DNA from: Hedera helix
Taxonomy: Eukaryota > Streptophyta > Magnoliopsida > Apiales > Araliaceae
Length of the DNA: 64,000 nucleotides
Assembly (NCBI GenBank): GCA_947179155.2
Contig: OX359264.1
Coordinates: 44,882,202-44,946,201, forward strand
Reading direction: 5' to 3'
Shown: positions 12,101-22,651 of the stretch, piece after piece
How the letters are laid out: every line of letters begins with the position of its first letter
How positions within the stretch are numbered: the first letter of the stretch is position 1
The notes under the pieces: model-generated
Databases searched by the model: none
What the model was told of the DNA's origin: nothing
Seen by the model: only the letters and a program-made list of their open reading frames with translations
Program-made: the position numbers and the translations under genes

Positions 12101-12985
12101 ACTTGTTGAAATATGATAACTGTTCTATGTGAACTATTTGACAGACTATGTGACATCAAATGTTTTGAAATATGCACTTCGTGCAATTATGTGTTTTAAT
12201 TGTTAAATGCAATATGTGACATTTATCTCTTGAAAATGCACAGCATGGTAAAAAATGATAAATACATAGAAAGGCATGTATGACGCATGTATATAAACTG
12301 CAAGCATGAAATGTGTTATCTTTTAGACTTGTTGAGACTTTGTGCTCACTCTTGCTCTAAATTGACATTTTCAGGCAACGTATGAGAAGACCGGAGGTTC
12401 TGGTTAAGCTAAAAGGTAAAGAATGGTAAATACATAGAAAGGCGTGAGGGAATGTATTATATTCATGTGCGTAATATAATAAGCTAATAAATAAAGGTAA
12501 ATTATAAAGGTACAAGTTAAGTAAAGTCTTGATTTTAAATATTAAACCTTGTCATTAATAAAGGGATGTGTGATTTTATAAATCCATAGAGATAGCTATG
12601 TATATAAGTTTAATTCAGAGAAATGTTGTGAAGAGATACCATTAATATATCATGGTAAGTCAAGTCTTATATGTAATAAACTCGCATATATGGGACATAT
12701 ATGTGTAAATAGGCATATGTATAGATATTTATGGATGGTGATTGTATTCACAGGCTAAGTTAAGTAAAAATTATAATATATATGATTTTGAACTATAATA
12801 GTCCAGGTCAAGATTTATGTATGTATGACCTGAGTTCTAATGTATGGAATGTGAAGGTTATGATCTTGAGACATGTTATGAATGTAAGTTAAATAAATAG
12901 GTTTATGAACTGTATTATGATTGTATAATGTGGAGTTAAGGATAAAAGGTATATTTTAAAATGATGGGATTTCGGGAGCGTTACA
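8707..12985 (+). repeat. LARD LTR A
   Basis: This 4.28-kb LTR begins tgacatcct and ends gggagcgttaca. It is longer than LTR B for two visible reasons. It carries a 253-bp tandem duplication with an expanded AT microsatellite (8911-9378). It also retains about 1.3 kb (roughly 11000-12310) that is deleted in LTR B. It holds a GC-richer patch at 11560-11665 and the 'tttgtgctcactcttgct' block near 12340, a feature shared with chromovirus LTRs. Short open frames inside (for example 11299-11547) have no counterpart in LTR B and are not genes. Confidence 0.85.
8911..9378 (+). repeat. 253-bp tandem duplication around an AT microsatellite
   Basis: The block beginning ttataaggatcaatcatt at 8911 starts again at 9164, an offset of 253 bp, and is nearly identical by eye through 'gtaaattgaatgtat'. 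The unit ends in an AT run: 9113-9163 is about 25 AT pairs, while the second copy ends in a much shorter run near 9360-9377. LTR B has only one copy (about 15270-15490), so the duplication occurred after the LTRs separated. Confidence 0.9.
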
Positions 12986-12987
12986 GT

Positions 12988-12999
12988 TAGTATCAGAGC
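12988..12999 (+). promoter_or_regulatory. Primer-binding site, LARD copy A
   Basis: tagtatcagagc starts 2 bp after the LTR end. It differs by one base from tggtatcagagc, the complement of the initiator tRNA-Met 3' end. The intact form is present in copy B at 17805-17816. Confidence 0.85.
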
Positions 13000-14011
13000 T
13001 GATACGCTATAGTCCTTAGGTAAGAATATCATAAACTATGACTTTTGTAAAAAATGAGGAAATGGTAAAGAAATGAACTCTAGTGGAGTTGAGTAAGAAG
13101 TAAATGAATTTTAAAAATTCATGAGTAAGAAATGGTAAAGGATATCTTAAGATAAGGTAATGTGAAATGGTAAAGGAATGTGGGATCATAAGATGATCTA
13201 GAAAAAAGGAACTCTTGATGAGTTATTAACAGTAAGATGTGAATATAGATAATTCATATCAGGCTAAAGAGAAGTTAAGAAAATGATAAGAAAAAGTAAA
13301 GGAAATGATAAGAAAAAGTTAAGGAAATGTTAGAGTTTTCATTGAAGACTCATGGTAGTGGCTGAGTTGTACATTCTTTGGTATGGGCAGTGATTTGTGC
13401 TTGGTTTTGCAATCACTTAGCTTCCTATAAAGATAATCAGTGGAGATCCAACGTCACGGTATCGGTTATGTATGTTGAGAAGGTGATTCTTTTCTTCTAT
13501 ATATATCTGATACATAGGAAGTGAGAAAGGTTAAGGTTAGTTACGAGTTCTTAAAACTCACCTTTATGGTAAGTTCGTGACTCGTAATCTTATGGTATGT
13601 TTTTGAACCCCTAAGCATATGGACAGTTCTTGATTTGTTCTTGAACTACATGTTAATAGGACAAGTTCCTAAACTCATATTATTGTGGTAAGTTCCTGAC
13701 CCCATAATGTGTGACAGGTTTGATGAACAGTGGGGGGGGGGGGGTTAGAAAAGAGAGTCATAGGGTGAGAGTATTACTTCTCACAGATTGACTAAGGTTA
13801 AGAAAATAGGAAAGAAATATAACTAGTAAGAAAAGTTTAAATGAGTAAAGGAAGGAAAGTGAAGGTGATTAGAATTGGATAGGCAATCCAAATATTCTAG
13901 CTATGCTAGATCATCGATGTTTTAAAAATGTGTTTATTCTCGCATTTTGGTGCATCAGAAATGATTTGTTCAAGTATCGAATTGTAATTTTTAAAATTTC
14001 GTGATTCATGG

Positions 14012-14447
14012 GTCTATGCCAATTGATTCGGCTAGACAAAAGTTATTTAAAAATTTGAAAATGTATTTATGAAATCATTGTCACACTGTCGAATATGGTG
14101 TGAAATGATAAAATGACTGAATTCTCAACGTAGTAATGAAACGGTGCAGTATTATGAAGTTTTAAATGACTGAATTCTCAACGTACTACTGTAACGGTGC
14201 AGTATTACAAAGTCTTTAAAAGATTTTTCTTTTTCAGTTTATGAAAATAGGTTCAAATTTTAAGCCAAGGACGAAATTCTTAGCGTAGGGTAACAAATAT
14301 GTGGATGTAGGAATATTAACTATTGATACATCGTTGTATGATGCAATGTGATGAAATCATGGTAAAAATAAAATTTTAAAAAGTTTCAAGTTTTCAATGT
14401 ATGAACGGTTTAAGGATATGAGTCTATGCCATTTGTTTCGGCTAGAC
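14012..14447 (+). other. Pair of conserved hairpin boxes (A copy)
   Basis: Boxes at 14012-14037 and 14422-14447 both have a gtctatgcc arm and a ggctagac arm separated by 9 bases, giving an 8-bp stem with one bulged T. Copy B has the same boxes at 18801-18826 (arms intact) and 19210-19235 (arms partly decayed). A conserved stem with a varying loop in a non-coding element suggests an RNA structure, possibly for packaging or dimerisation; that function is inference. Confidence 0.5.
14114..14219 (+). repeat. 53-bp tandem pair in LARD internal region
   Basis: Two adjacent units start tgactgaattctcaacgta at 14114 and 14167, each ending near 'ggtgcagtatta' plus about ten bases. The equivalent pair in internal region B starts at 18903 and 18957. 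Confidence 0.85.
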
Positions 14448-15080
14448 TATTTTGCTAAAGAAATGAGTAAATATTTTTTAAATCCAGAAATGGATAAAGA
14501 AAAATATTTTTAAAGTCTGATGTGAACAACCCTGAACAGGGAAGAATGTGGTCTTATGACCTTTTGGATATTGTAATCCTGAATTGTGATTATTAATATT
14601 CTTAACGGGAAAGTATGCTGGATTGATTCTTTGGAAGGCTTGCAATGGATGTTTATGGTTTGTGTGATTGTAGATAGTCTAATTGTAGGTTTACAGTAGA
14701 AAGATTTGTTGGTTTTGATTGACGTGGTTGCGTCGTTAAATCAGAATGGTATGGTTGCGCTGAAGGAAAAAGAGTGGCGTGGTTGCGTCATTAACTCATG
14801 TTCGCGGTCTTTATGACCCTTTAGCAAAAAGATGAAAAACTTTTAAAAAAGGAATTTCTACTTCCTAATTATTCATATTGCTTCATAATTATTAAAGACT
14901 CCTAAAAAACATTCTAATATTCTGGAATGAATAATAGAAATGGATAAGATGAGTAGAGAAAGAAAAGAATGTAAATGTTAGTTTGAAAACCTAGTTATGA
15001 TGAATGAAATGCAAGGAGATATGTACGTAGTAAATGAGTAAGGGATAAGTATATAGCAATTTTGAGGACGAATTTTTTTG

Positions 15081-15095
15081 AAGGAGGGGTGAATG
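15081..15095 (+). promoter_or_regulatory. Polypurine tract, LARD copy A
   Basis: aaggagggg at 15081-15089 lies six bases before LTR B, preceded by 'gaggacgaattttttt'. This box, purine tract and LTR order is typical of chromovirus gypsy 3' ends. The copy B equivalent (19879-19888) is degraded to aaaggaaatg. Confidence 0.75.
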
Positions 15096-17802
15096 TGACA
15101 TCCCAGATTTTTGACAATTAAATAAAGTTTAGAAGCTAAAACCTAGTTTGGAATGACAGAAAGTTTAAATAATGATTAAACTGAATTTATTATTTAATCA
15201 ATGTGTTCAGAATGACCTATGTGGCTGAAATTGTAAAAAGGAACTCTTGTTGGAAAAAGGGGCTCTATAGAGCTTATAAGGATCAGTTATTAATGAAGGG
15301 TACATTAGTGACTTGATATATGATGGAATTATATTAAATATAATTTACTATAGTTGAATGGAAATAGAACGGATTAAAGGTAAAAGATAGAATATAATAC
15401 CTACGATTATGTAGTTAGAAAGGAATTACTGTAAGACGTTGTGTTGTGTTAGAATATGGCAGATTAAATGTATTTATATATATATATTTGATCTAATAAT
15501 GAAAGAAAAATTTACACTTAGAAAATAATAGAAATGATTTATGAATGTGTGAATTAAGCTTAGATTATGAAAATTCATGATTAGCTTAATGAATAGGCAT
15601 TGAGAGGTTAGGTTATGAGAATGGCAAGACAAGATATGTTAGAATGTGCAAAAATAATGAAACAGTTTAACCTAATCTATATATTAAAAATTAATTGAAT
15701 AATAAGGATTATAAAATTTAATATTTGAAATGGATTAATAAATCAATATTAATTGATTAAATTGAACTGAGTATTTATACCACGCACAAATACAGAAGGT
15801 AATACTCCCGAAAATGAGTAAAAGGAATGTAGAATGCTTGTATGATGCAAAATGTCATGTGTGTATAATGTAAATGAATGTAATGACTTAAAAGTCGCAA
15901 AACGATAATATGAGCTTAAAAGGATAAAAGATGATGAATTTTGGTAATTCGATCAGGGTTCGTTTTTCGAAAAAATGGTTTTATGGAAAAAATGAGCATT
16001 TCTATTATTTGAAATGACGAAAATTAAAATTGATTAAATGTAGAACCGATAAGGTTCGTAGGAAACAAAATTTTAGTTAAGAAAAGTTATTTAGTCAGTT
16101 TGCGATTAAATGACTAATTAAGCTGTGAAATAAGACTACGTGAAGGTAGCATAGTAAAAAATGAATAACCTAGTCGGTCGGTTGAAATAAAAATCAATTT
16201 AAATGAGCATAAAATGAATTAATAAGAGGAAGTTATAAAAGTTTCTTTTAATGGAAACTTTCTCTAAAAAGAAAATCTAGGAAATTTGGCTTTTGACCAA
16301 ATTGTCCTTAACAAATTATTTAATGACCTTTTTGTCTTAAGGGGATGAAATGACCAAAATACCCTTGACAAATTAAGTAAGGACTGTTGCGTCCCAAGAG
16401 GTAAAATGATAAAAATACCCTTGGCTAATTATGTGAAATGACCAAAATGTCCTTGGATGGTTTAACCATGATTATGTTATTTTAACTAGCTTAGTTAAGG
16501 CTCATATAACTTAATAAGCAAAGCAAGAGTCTTCTTCATTTTTATTTTCGCTGGAAATCAGCCCTAAAAGAAAGAAAGAGAGAGGGAAACCATTGAAATA
16601 GATAGAGAAAATTTGATCAAGGAAGTTTGAAGGCTTGGATGGTCATGTAGCAAGAAGAAAAGTTAACGACCTCGTCATAGAAAAGCTTTCTATATAAGAA
16701 GATTGATCATCCATGAAGGTTTAAAAGTGTTTCAAGCTTAAAACTTTGATTTATGTTAGTCTATGTATGTATGTATAGTTAAAGTCATGAATTATGGAAG
16801 ATTATTTGTCTAGAGTTGGAAGATTATAGTGAAACCTTAAATTATAAGGCTGAAAGTGAAGGTCTTGTGTGTTTTTCATGTTTTAGAGCATGTTAGAGAC
16901 CTTAAAGCAAAGAAAATATGAATTTGAAGTCTAAAATTGGCTATAGTAGTTATATGTTCATGTAAATATATTTTAAAGATAAATGAATTTTAAACAATTC
17001 ATTTAGGTATGATATAAGTCTATAAAAGTTATAAATGAATTCTTTAATGAGTGTATGAAAAGTGGAGTCTAAGAATTGAAAAGTGAATTTTATGAAAAGT
17101 TTTGTAAATGTGTTATCTATTAGACTTGTTGAGCCTTTGTGCTCACTCTTGCTATAAACTGACATTTTTAGGCAACGTATGAGAAGGCCGGAGGTTCCGG
17201 TTAAGCTAAAAGGTAAAGAATGGTAAATATATAGAAAGGCGTGAAGGAATTTATTATATTCATGTGCGTAATATAATTAGCCAATAGATGAAGGTAAATT
17301 ATACATGTACAAGTTAAGTAACGTCTTGATTTTAAATATTAAATCTTGTCGTTAATAAAGGAATGTATGATTTTGTAAATACATAGAGATAGTTATGTAT
17401 GTAAGTTTAATTCAGATAAATGTTATAAATAGATAGCATTAATATATCATGTAAGTCGAGTCTTATATGTAATAAACTCATATGTATGAGACAAATATGT
17501 GTAAATAAGTGTATGTATGGCTATTTATGGATGGTGATTGTATTCACATGCCAAGTTAAGTAAAAATCATAATATATATAATTTTGAATTGTAATAGACT
17601 AGGTTAAGATTTGTGTATGTATGGCCTGAGTTCTAATGTATAAAATGTGAAAGTTATGATCTTGAGACAAGTTATGAATGTAAATTAAATAAATAAGTTT
17701 ATGAACTGTATTATGATTGTATGATGTGGAGTTAAGGATAAAAGGTATATTTTAAAGCACGAGATTGTCATTAGAAAATGATGGGGTTTCAGGAGCGTTA
17801 CA
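15096..17802 (+). repeat. LARD LTR B
   Basis: This LTR is 2.7 kb, beginning tgacatccc and ending gcgttaca. It aligns with LTR A throughout except for one deletion. At about 17107, 'gttttgtaaa' runs straight into 'tgtgttatct', skipping roughly 1.3 kb present in LTR A between about 11000 and 12310. The joint has only 3-4 bp of microhomology (aaa), consistent with illegitimate recombination. Single-base differences from LTR A are frequent, so the copies are old. Confidence 0.85.
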
Positions 17803-19894
17803 GTTGGTATCAGAGCTGATAGGTTATAACTCTTAGGTAAGAATACCATAGGCTATGACTTTTGTAAGAAATGAGGAAATAGTAAAGAAATGAACTCTAG
17901 TGGAGTTGAGTAAAAAGTAAATGAATTTTGAAAATTCATGAGTAAGAAATGGTAAATGATATCTTAAGATAAGATAATGTGTAATGATAAAGGAATGTGG
18001 GATTATAAGATGATCGAGAAAAACGAACTCTTGATAAGTTATGAATAGTAAGATGTGAATACAAAAAATTTATATCAGGCTAAAGAACAGTTAAGGAAAG
18101 GATAAAGAAAAATTAAGCAAATGTTAGAGTTTTGTGGAATTTTTCATTGAGGACTCATGGTAGTGGCTGAGTTGTACATTCTTTGGTATGGGTAGGGATT
18201 TGTGTTTGGTTTCACGACCACTTAGCTTCCTATAATGACAATCAGTGGAGATCCAGCGTCACAGTATCGGTTATGTATGTTGAGAAGGTGATTCTTTTCT
18301 TCTATATATATTTGATATATAGGAAGTGAGAAAGGTTAAGGTTAGTTACAAGTTCTTAAAACTCACTTTTATGTTAAGTTCGTGACTCGTAATCGTATGG
18401 TATATTTTTGAACCCCTAAGCGTGTGGACAATTCTTGATTTGTTCTTGAACTACATATTAATAGGACATGTTCCTAAACTCATAATGTGTGACAGGTTTG
18501 ATAAACAGTTTTTTTTGGGGGGGGGGGGGGGGGGTAGAAAAAAGAGCCATAGGGTAAGAGTATTAGTTCTTATAGATTGGCTAAGGTTAAGGAAATAGGA
18601 AAGCAATATAACTGGTAAGAAAAGTTTAAATGAGTAAAGGAAGGAAAAAGAATGTGATTAGGATTGGGTAAGTAATCCAAATCTTCTAACTATGGTAGAT
18701 CATTGATGTTTTAAAAATGTGCTTATTCTAGTATTTTGGTGCATCAAAAAAGATTTGTTCAAATATCAAACTGTAATTTTTAAAATTTCATGATTCATGG
18801 GTCTATGCCAATTGATTCGGCTAGACAAAAGTTATTTAAAAATTTAAAAATATATTTATGGAATCATTGTCACACTGTCGAATATGGTGTGAAATGATAA
18901 AATGACGAAATTCTTAACGTATTGAAGAAATGGTGCGGTATTATGAAATCTTAAATGATTGAATTCTCAACGTACTACTGTAACGGTGCGGTATTATGAA
19001 ATCTTTATAAGATTTTTCTTTTCAGTTTATGAAAATAGGTTCAAATTTTGAGCTAAGGACGAAATTCTCAATGCACGGTAACAAAGATGTGGATGTAGGA
19101 ATATTAACCACTGATATATCGTTACATGATGCAATGTGATGAAGCCATGGTAAAAATAAAATTTTGAAAAGTTTCAAGTTTTTAATGTATGAACGGTTTA
19201 AGGATATGAGTTTGTGCCATTTATTTCGGCTAGATCATTTTGCTAAAGAAATGAATAAATGTTTTTAAATCCAAAAAGGGATAAAGAAAAATATTTTTAA
19301 AGTCTGAGGTGAACAACCCTGAAAAGGGAAGAATGTGATCTAATGACCTTTTGGATATTGCAGTGATGAATTATGATTGTTAATATTCTTAACGAGAAAG
19401 TATGCTAGATTGATTCTCTAGAAGGCTTATAATGGATGTTTACAGTCTGTGTGATTGTAGATAGTCTAATTGTAGGTTTACAGTAAAAAGATCTGTTGGT
19501 TCTGATTGGCGTGGTTGCGTCGTTAAATCAGAATGACGTGGTTGCGCCGAAGGAAAAAGAGTGGCGTGGTTGCATCGTTAACTCATGTTCACGATTTTTA
19601 TGAACCCTCAACAAAAAGATTAAATTTTTTTAAAAAAGAAATTTCTACTTCCTGATTATTTATACTGCTTCACAATTATTGAATAATTGTTGAAGACTCC
19701 GAAAGACATTCTAATGTTCTAGAATGAATGATAGAAAATGGTAAGATGAGTAGAGAAAGGAAAGAATATATAAAGGTTAGTTTGAAAACCTAGTAATAAT
19801 GAATGAAATACAAGGAGATATGTATATTGTAAATGAGTAAGATATAAGTACTTAGCAATTTTGAGGACAATTTTTTTTAAAGGAAATGTGAATG
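17803..19894 (+). other. LARD internal region B (non-coding)
   Basis: About 2.1 kb collinear with internal region A. It keeps the two hairpin boxes, the tandem pair at 18903-19010 and the 'gtggttgcgtc' repeats near 19510-19590. It also has a longer G run (18 G at 18517-18534, preceded by T) in place of the 13-G run in copy A. No reading frame of note. Confidence 0.75.
17805..17816 (+). promoter_or_regulatory. Primer-binding site, LARD copy B
   Basis: tggtatcagagc is a perfect match to the initiator tRNA-Met complement, 2 bp after the LTR end at 17802. Confidence 0.9.
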
Positions 19895-19934
19895 TGACAT
19901 CCCAGATTTTTGAAAAGATTTCTAAATAAGGATC
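19895..19934 (+). repeat. LARD LTR C, truncated after 40 bp
   Basis: tgacatcccagatttttg and the following 'ctaaataaggatct' match the start of LTR A. The sequence then passes, within 'gatctcaagtct', into copia LTR sequence (compare 27128-27145). The shared gatct at the joint suggests microhomology-mediated joining of the two elements. Confidence 0.8.
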
Positions 19935-20406
19935 TCAAGTCTAAGGATCACTTGTACTACTATCACAAAAGGAAATCCTATTGATAGAAAAGTAAAACTC
20001 GATTAGGTGTTCCTTGGGCGAGTTGCGTTCAGTGAACTTATTCTCTAATAAGCACCTACACACTTACTTTAGTGTTTCTACATAAATAATTATGAGATCA
20101 ATCATCCTCTTCATAAGAGCAAGCATAATATGTACTAATTATCCGAATTCACTAATCCCCATTTTAGTGATCCTACAATTAGGAATATTTTAGTTTTGAG
20201 CTATTTTGAATTTAGATATCATTAGCATACTCAACGTTATGATTCTAAAAGCATTGCTTAAAACTATGGATTTATTCATATAATTAATTCAGCCAATTAA
20301 TCATGAATGAAGAAACGCATTGATACTTTTATTAATAAATCGAATAAGATTATAAAGTATATGCATATCACATCAAATGTGATTAGCTTGAGGGATACTA
20401 CTTTCA
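19935..20406 (-). repeat. Copia array LTR block a (truncated)
   Basis: It corresponds to the right ~500 bp of block c (27130-27628): 'gatcacttgtac', 'gttcagtgaacttattctc', 'atcacatcaaatgtgatt', ending 'atactactttca'. The left part is missing at the joint with LARD LTR C. A polypyrimidine stretch, tttcccacttgcac, follows; on the minus strand it is the polypurine tract. Confidence 0.8.
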
Positions 20407-21607
20407 ATTTCCCACTTGCACTAAAGTCAATCGCCTTTTGGTATCCCCATATCATTCTTCTCTAAATGGCAAACAAATTGCTCAGTAAATACTTTAGTGA
20501 ATGGATATGTAATGTTGTACTGAGAGTCTGCCATCTATATGGTGTTGTCTCCTTTTTAATGATTCATCTAATCATACGAAAGTGCTGCAACACATGTTTA
20601 AAATTTAGATAAGACCCAAGTTCCTTGGTGAACTAACCTCCTTTAATTCTAGGAACCATTCCAAGTTCTTTAATGAACTTGTTGAACCAAATAATCACCT
20701 TTACATCTTCATTTATAGTTATTTACTATGTCTTTATCACTAGATTAACAACTCTTTGTTATTTGGAACCTTTTCAACTCATTGCACCACCATTCAAGGT
20801 AATCATACAACCTAAAAATAGATTTGTTATTGTCTTGATTAATCTAAAAAACGGAGTCTATTAAGCCCTCTAGTTTTAATTAGACCAACTATTAAAAACT
20901 CTTTTATAATATTCTTCTCCAGGATTGAACTAATATGTGCTTATAATACATAGGCAATATTAGGTCTTGTACATATCATAGAATCAATGTACGTTCCTTG
21001 GGTCAAGCTGAGTATCCTTTATGATCTATCTCTATAGACCTTTATCTTAAATAGAATGTTTGGATACTTCTCCCAAGTCCTTGATGGAGAAGTGTTTAGA
21101 CAACTATAACTTTACTGATTGTAGCATCGGTATGTCATTCTTTATTAGTGGTATATCATCATATAGTACTTGAAATGTCACAGTGTTCCCACTAACCTTT
21201 GTACATACTTGGTTCATCCTCGTTTTTGATAAAATAAAACTCCTTTGATTGTCTCATAAAAAACGGATGTTCCATCTTTGAGAAGCTTGTTTCAATCCAT
21301 AATTAGATCGTTGTAGCTTACATACTTGATTTACTCCATCTCTATAGAGAAAAATCACTTTGATTGTATCATACATACATCCTCTTTGTATAGTAAGTTA
21401 CAATTGCATGTAAAATTCGAATGGATATACATATTTTTACTAGTGAAAAATTTCATCATAGTTAGATCTTATAAGTCTCCACCTTGCCATGTGTTTTAGT
21501 CTTTCTCTAAAGACCCATTTCAGATTTTACGATCAACAACCATTTTTCTCGAGTCTCTACTACTCATAACTCATTGTATGTAACCGGATCATCAGCCTCT
21601 ATGATGT
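20407..21607 (-). pseudogene. Copia array unit 1, RNase H and RT relic
   Basis: Collinear with 22652-24200 of unit 2 but strongly decayed, with no open stretch longer than about 60 codons. Recognisable by nucleotide landmarks such as 'accattccaagttc' (element-specific RNase H) and the 'cttggttcatcctcgttttt' block near 21208. Integrase, protease and gag are absent: near 21600 the sequence jumps from the pre-RT linker directly into LTR block b. Confidence 0.7.
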
Positions 21608-22651
21608 GTAGGGTGACTCTTTAGGTTCTTTATATTAAATCGGTTGTAGAATAAATTAATTATAACCACTCTAATCTAATTTAAATAAATAAATTAAACA
21701 ATTTATTTTATTTAAATAAATAATATTTATTCCACAATAAGGGTAAGCCCTCGTAGCGATCAACGACTTTTCAAATAATATAGATTTTTAACATTTGATC
21801 ACAAAAGAACCTATTCCGCGAATAATTATCGTACAATTCAATCATTCTACTATAAAATGTTTTAATCAAAATAAGACATGAAATTACTGTCAAGTCTTAT
21901 TTTATTTGGTCATATGCATTTCGATTCTCAAATGCACAACTCTAAATAATGAAAATTAGAAACTCTTTTCTAATTTTATTCTGACTTGGCTAAGGATTAC
22001 TGAGTTGTCATTTATCGAATCACATAGGACATTTCTTTTATTACTAGAAGTGGTAGATTCTCTGTTGACCATTCATTTATCTCCATGTACAACTTATTAT
22101 ACCTAGCATACCCTTTAATATACCCTAAAGGTCTTAAGGAATATGTCAAAGTATAACTCATTATACATAAGATATTATGATGATCCCAAGTTAAAGGATC
22201 ACTTGTAGTACTATCACATAAGAAACTCCTATTGACAAGTAAAACTCCATTACATGTTTCTTAAGCGAGTCACGTTCAGTGAACTTATTCTCTAATAAGT
22301 ACTTACACACTTGCTTTAGTGTCTCCATATAAATGATTATGAGTTCAATTATCCTCTTCATAAGAGCAAGCATGGTATTTACTAATCTATCCGGATTCAA
22401 TATTCCCCATTTTAGTGATCACACGATTAGGAACAATTTTAGTTTTGAACTATCTAGAATTTAGATCTCATTAGCATGATCATCATCTTGATTCTAAAAG
22501 CATTTCTAAAAAATTATGGGTTTATCACAATTAAATACGGATAAAGAAAATTCTTTTGAATAAATGAATTCTTTTATTAATAAATGAAATAGATTACAAA
22601 GTATATGCCTATCACATCAACTGTGATTGGCTTGTGTGCATACTACTTTCA
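21608..22651 (-). repeat. Copia array LTR block b
   Basis: It starts mid-LTR at 'gtgactctttaggttc', equivalent to about 26563 in block c, and ends 'catactactttca' at 22651. It lacks the left LTR portion containing the AAT microsatellite. 'tattccgcgaataattatcgtac' type sequence near 21815 is shared with blocks c and d. Confidence 0.8.

Larger units (their letters stand above)
12986..15095 (+). other. LARD internal region A (non-coding)
   Basis: About 2.1 kb without a recognisable domain or long reading frame. Structure that can be seen: a run of 13 G at 13732-13744; a 53-bp tandem pair at 14114-14219; two hairpin-forming boxes at 14012-14037 and 14422-14447; three copies of a 'gtggttgcgtc'-like motif at about 14720-14790; and a terminal 'gaggacga' box plus purine tract. 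All of these reappear in the same order in internal region B, so the non-coding content is a real family feature. Confidence 0.75.
8707..19934 (+). mobile_element. LARD-like gypsy-derived element, LTR-int-LTR-int-LTR
   Basis: Three copies of an LTR start (tgacatcc[tc]agattttt) occur at 8707, 15096 and 19895. The first two are full-length LTRs, each ending gcgttaca and followed 2 bp later by a primer site matching the 3' end of initiator tRNA-Met. The two internal regions (~2.1 kb) align with each other along their length but contain no protein domain I can recognise. Each ends in 'gaggac[ga]a' plus a purine tract just before the next LTR, an arrangement typical of chromovirus-type gypsy elements. 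So this is a large non-autonomous derivative. The five bases before 8707 are acttg; no matching right duplication exists because the third LTR is truncated. Confidence 0.85.

Noticed and set aside
13732..18534. G runs of 13 and 18 bases as biologically meaningful quadruplex sites
   Set aside because: They sit at equivalent places in two repeat copies, but their exact length is likely affected by polymerase and assembly slippage, so no functional claim is made.
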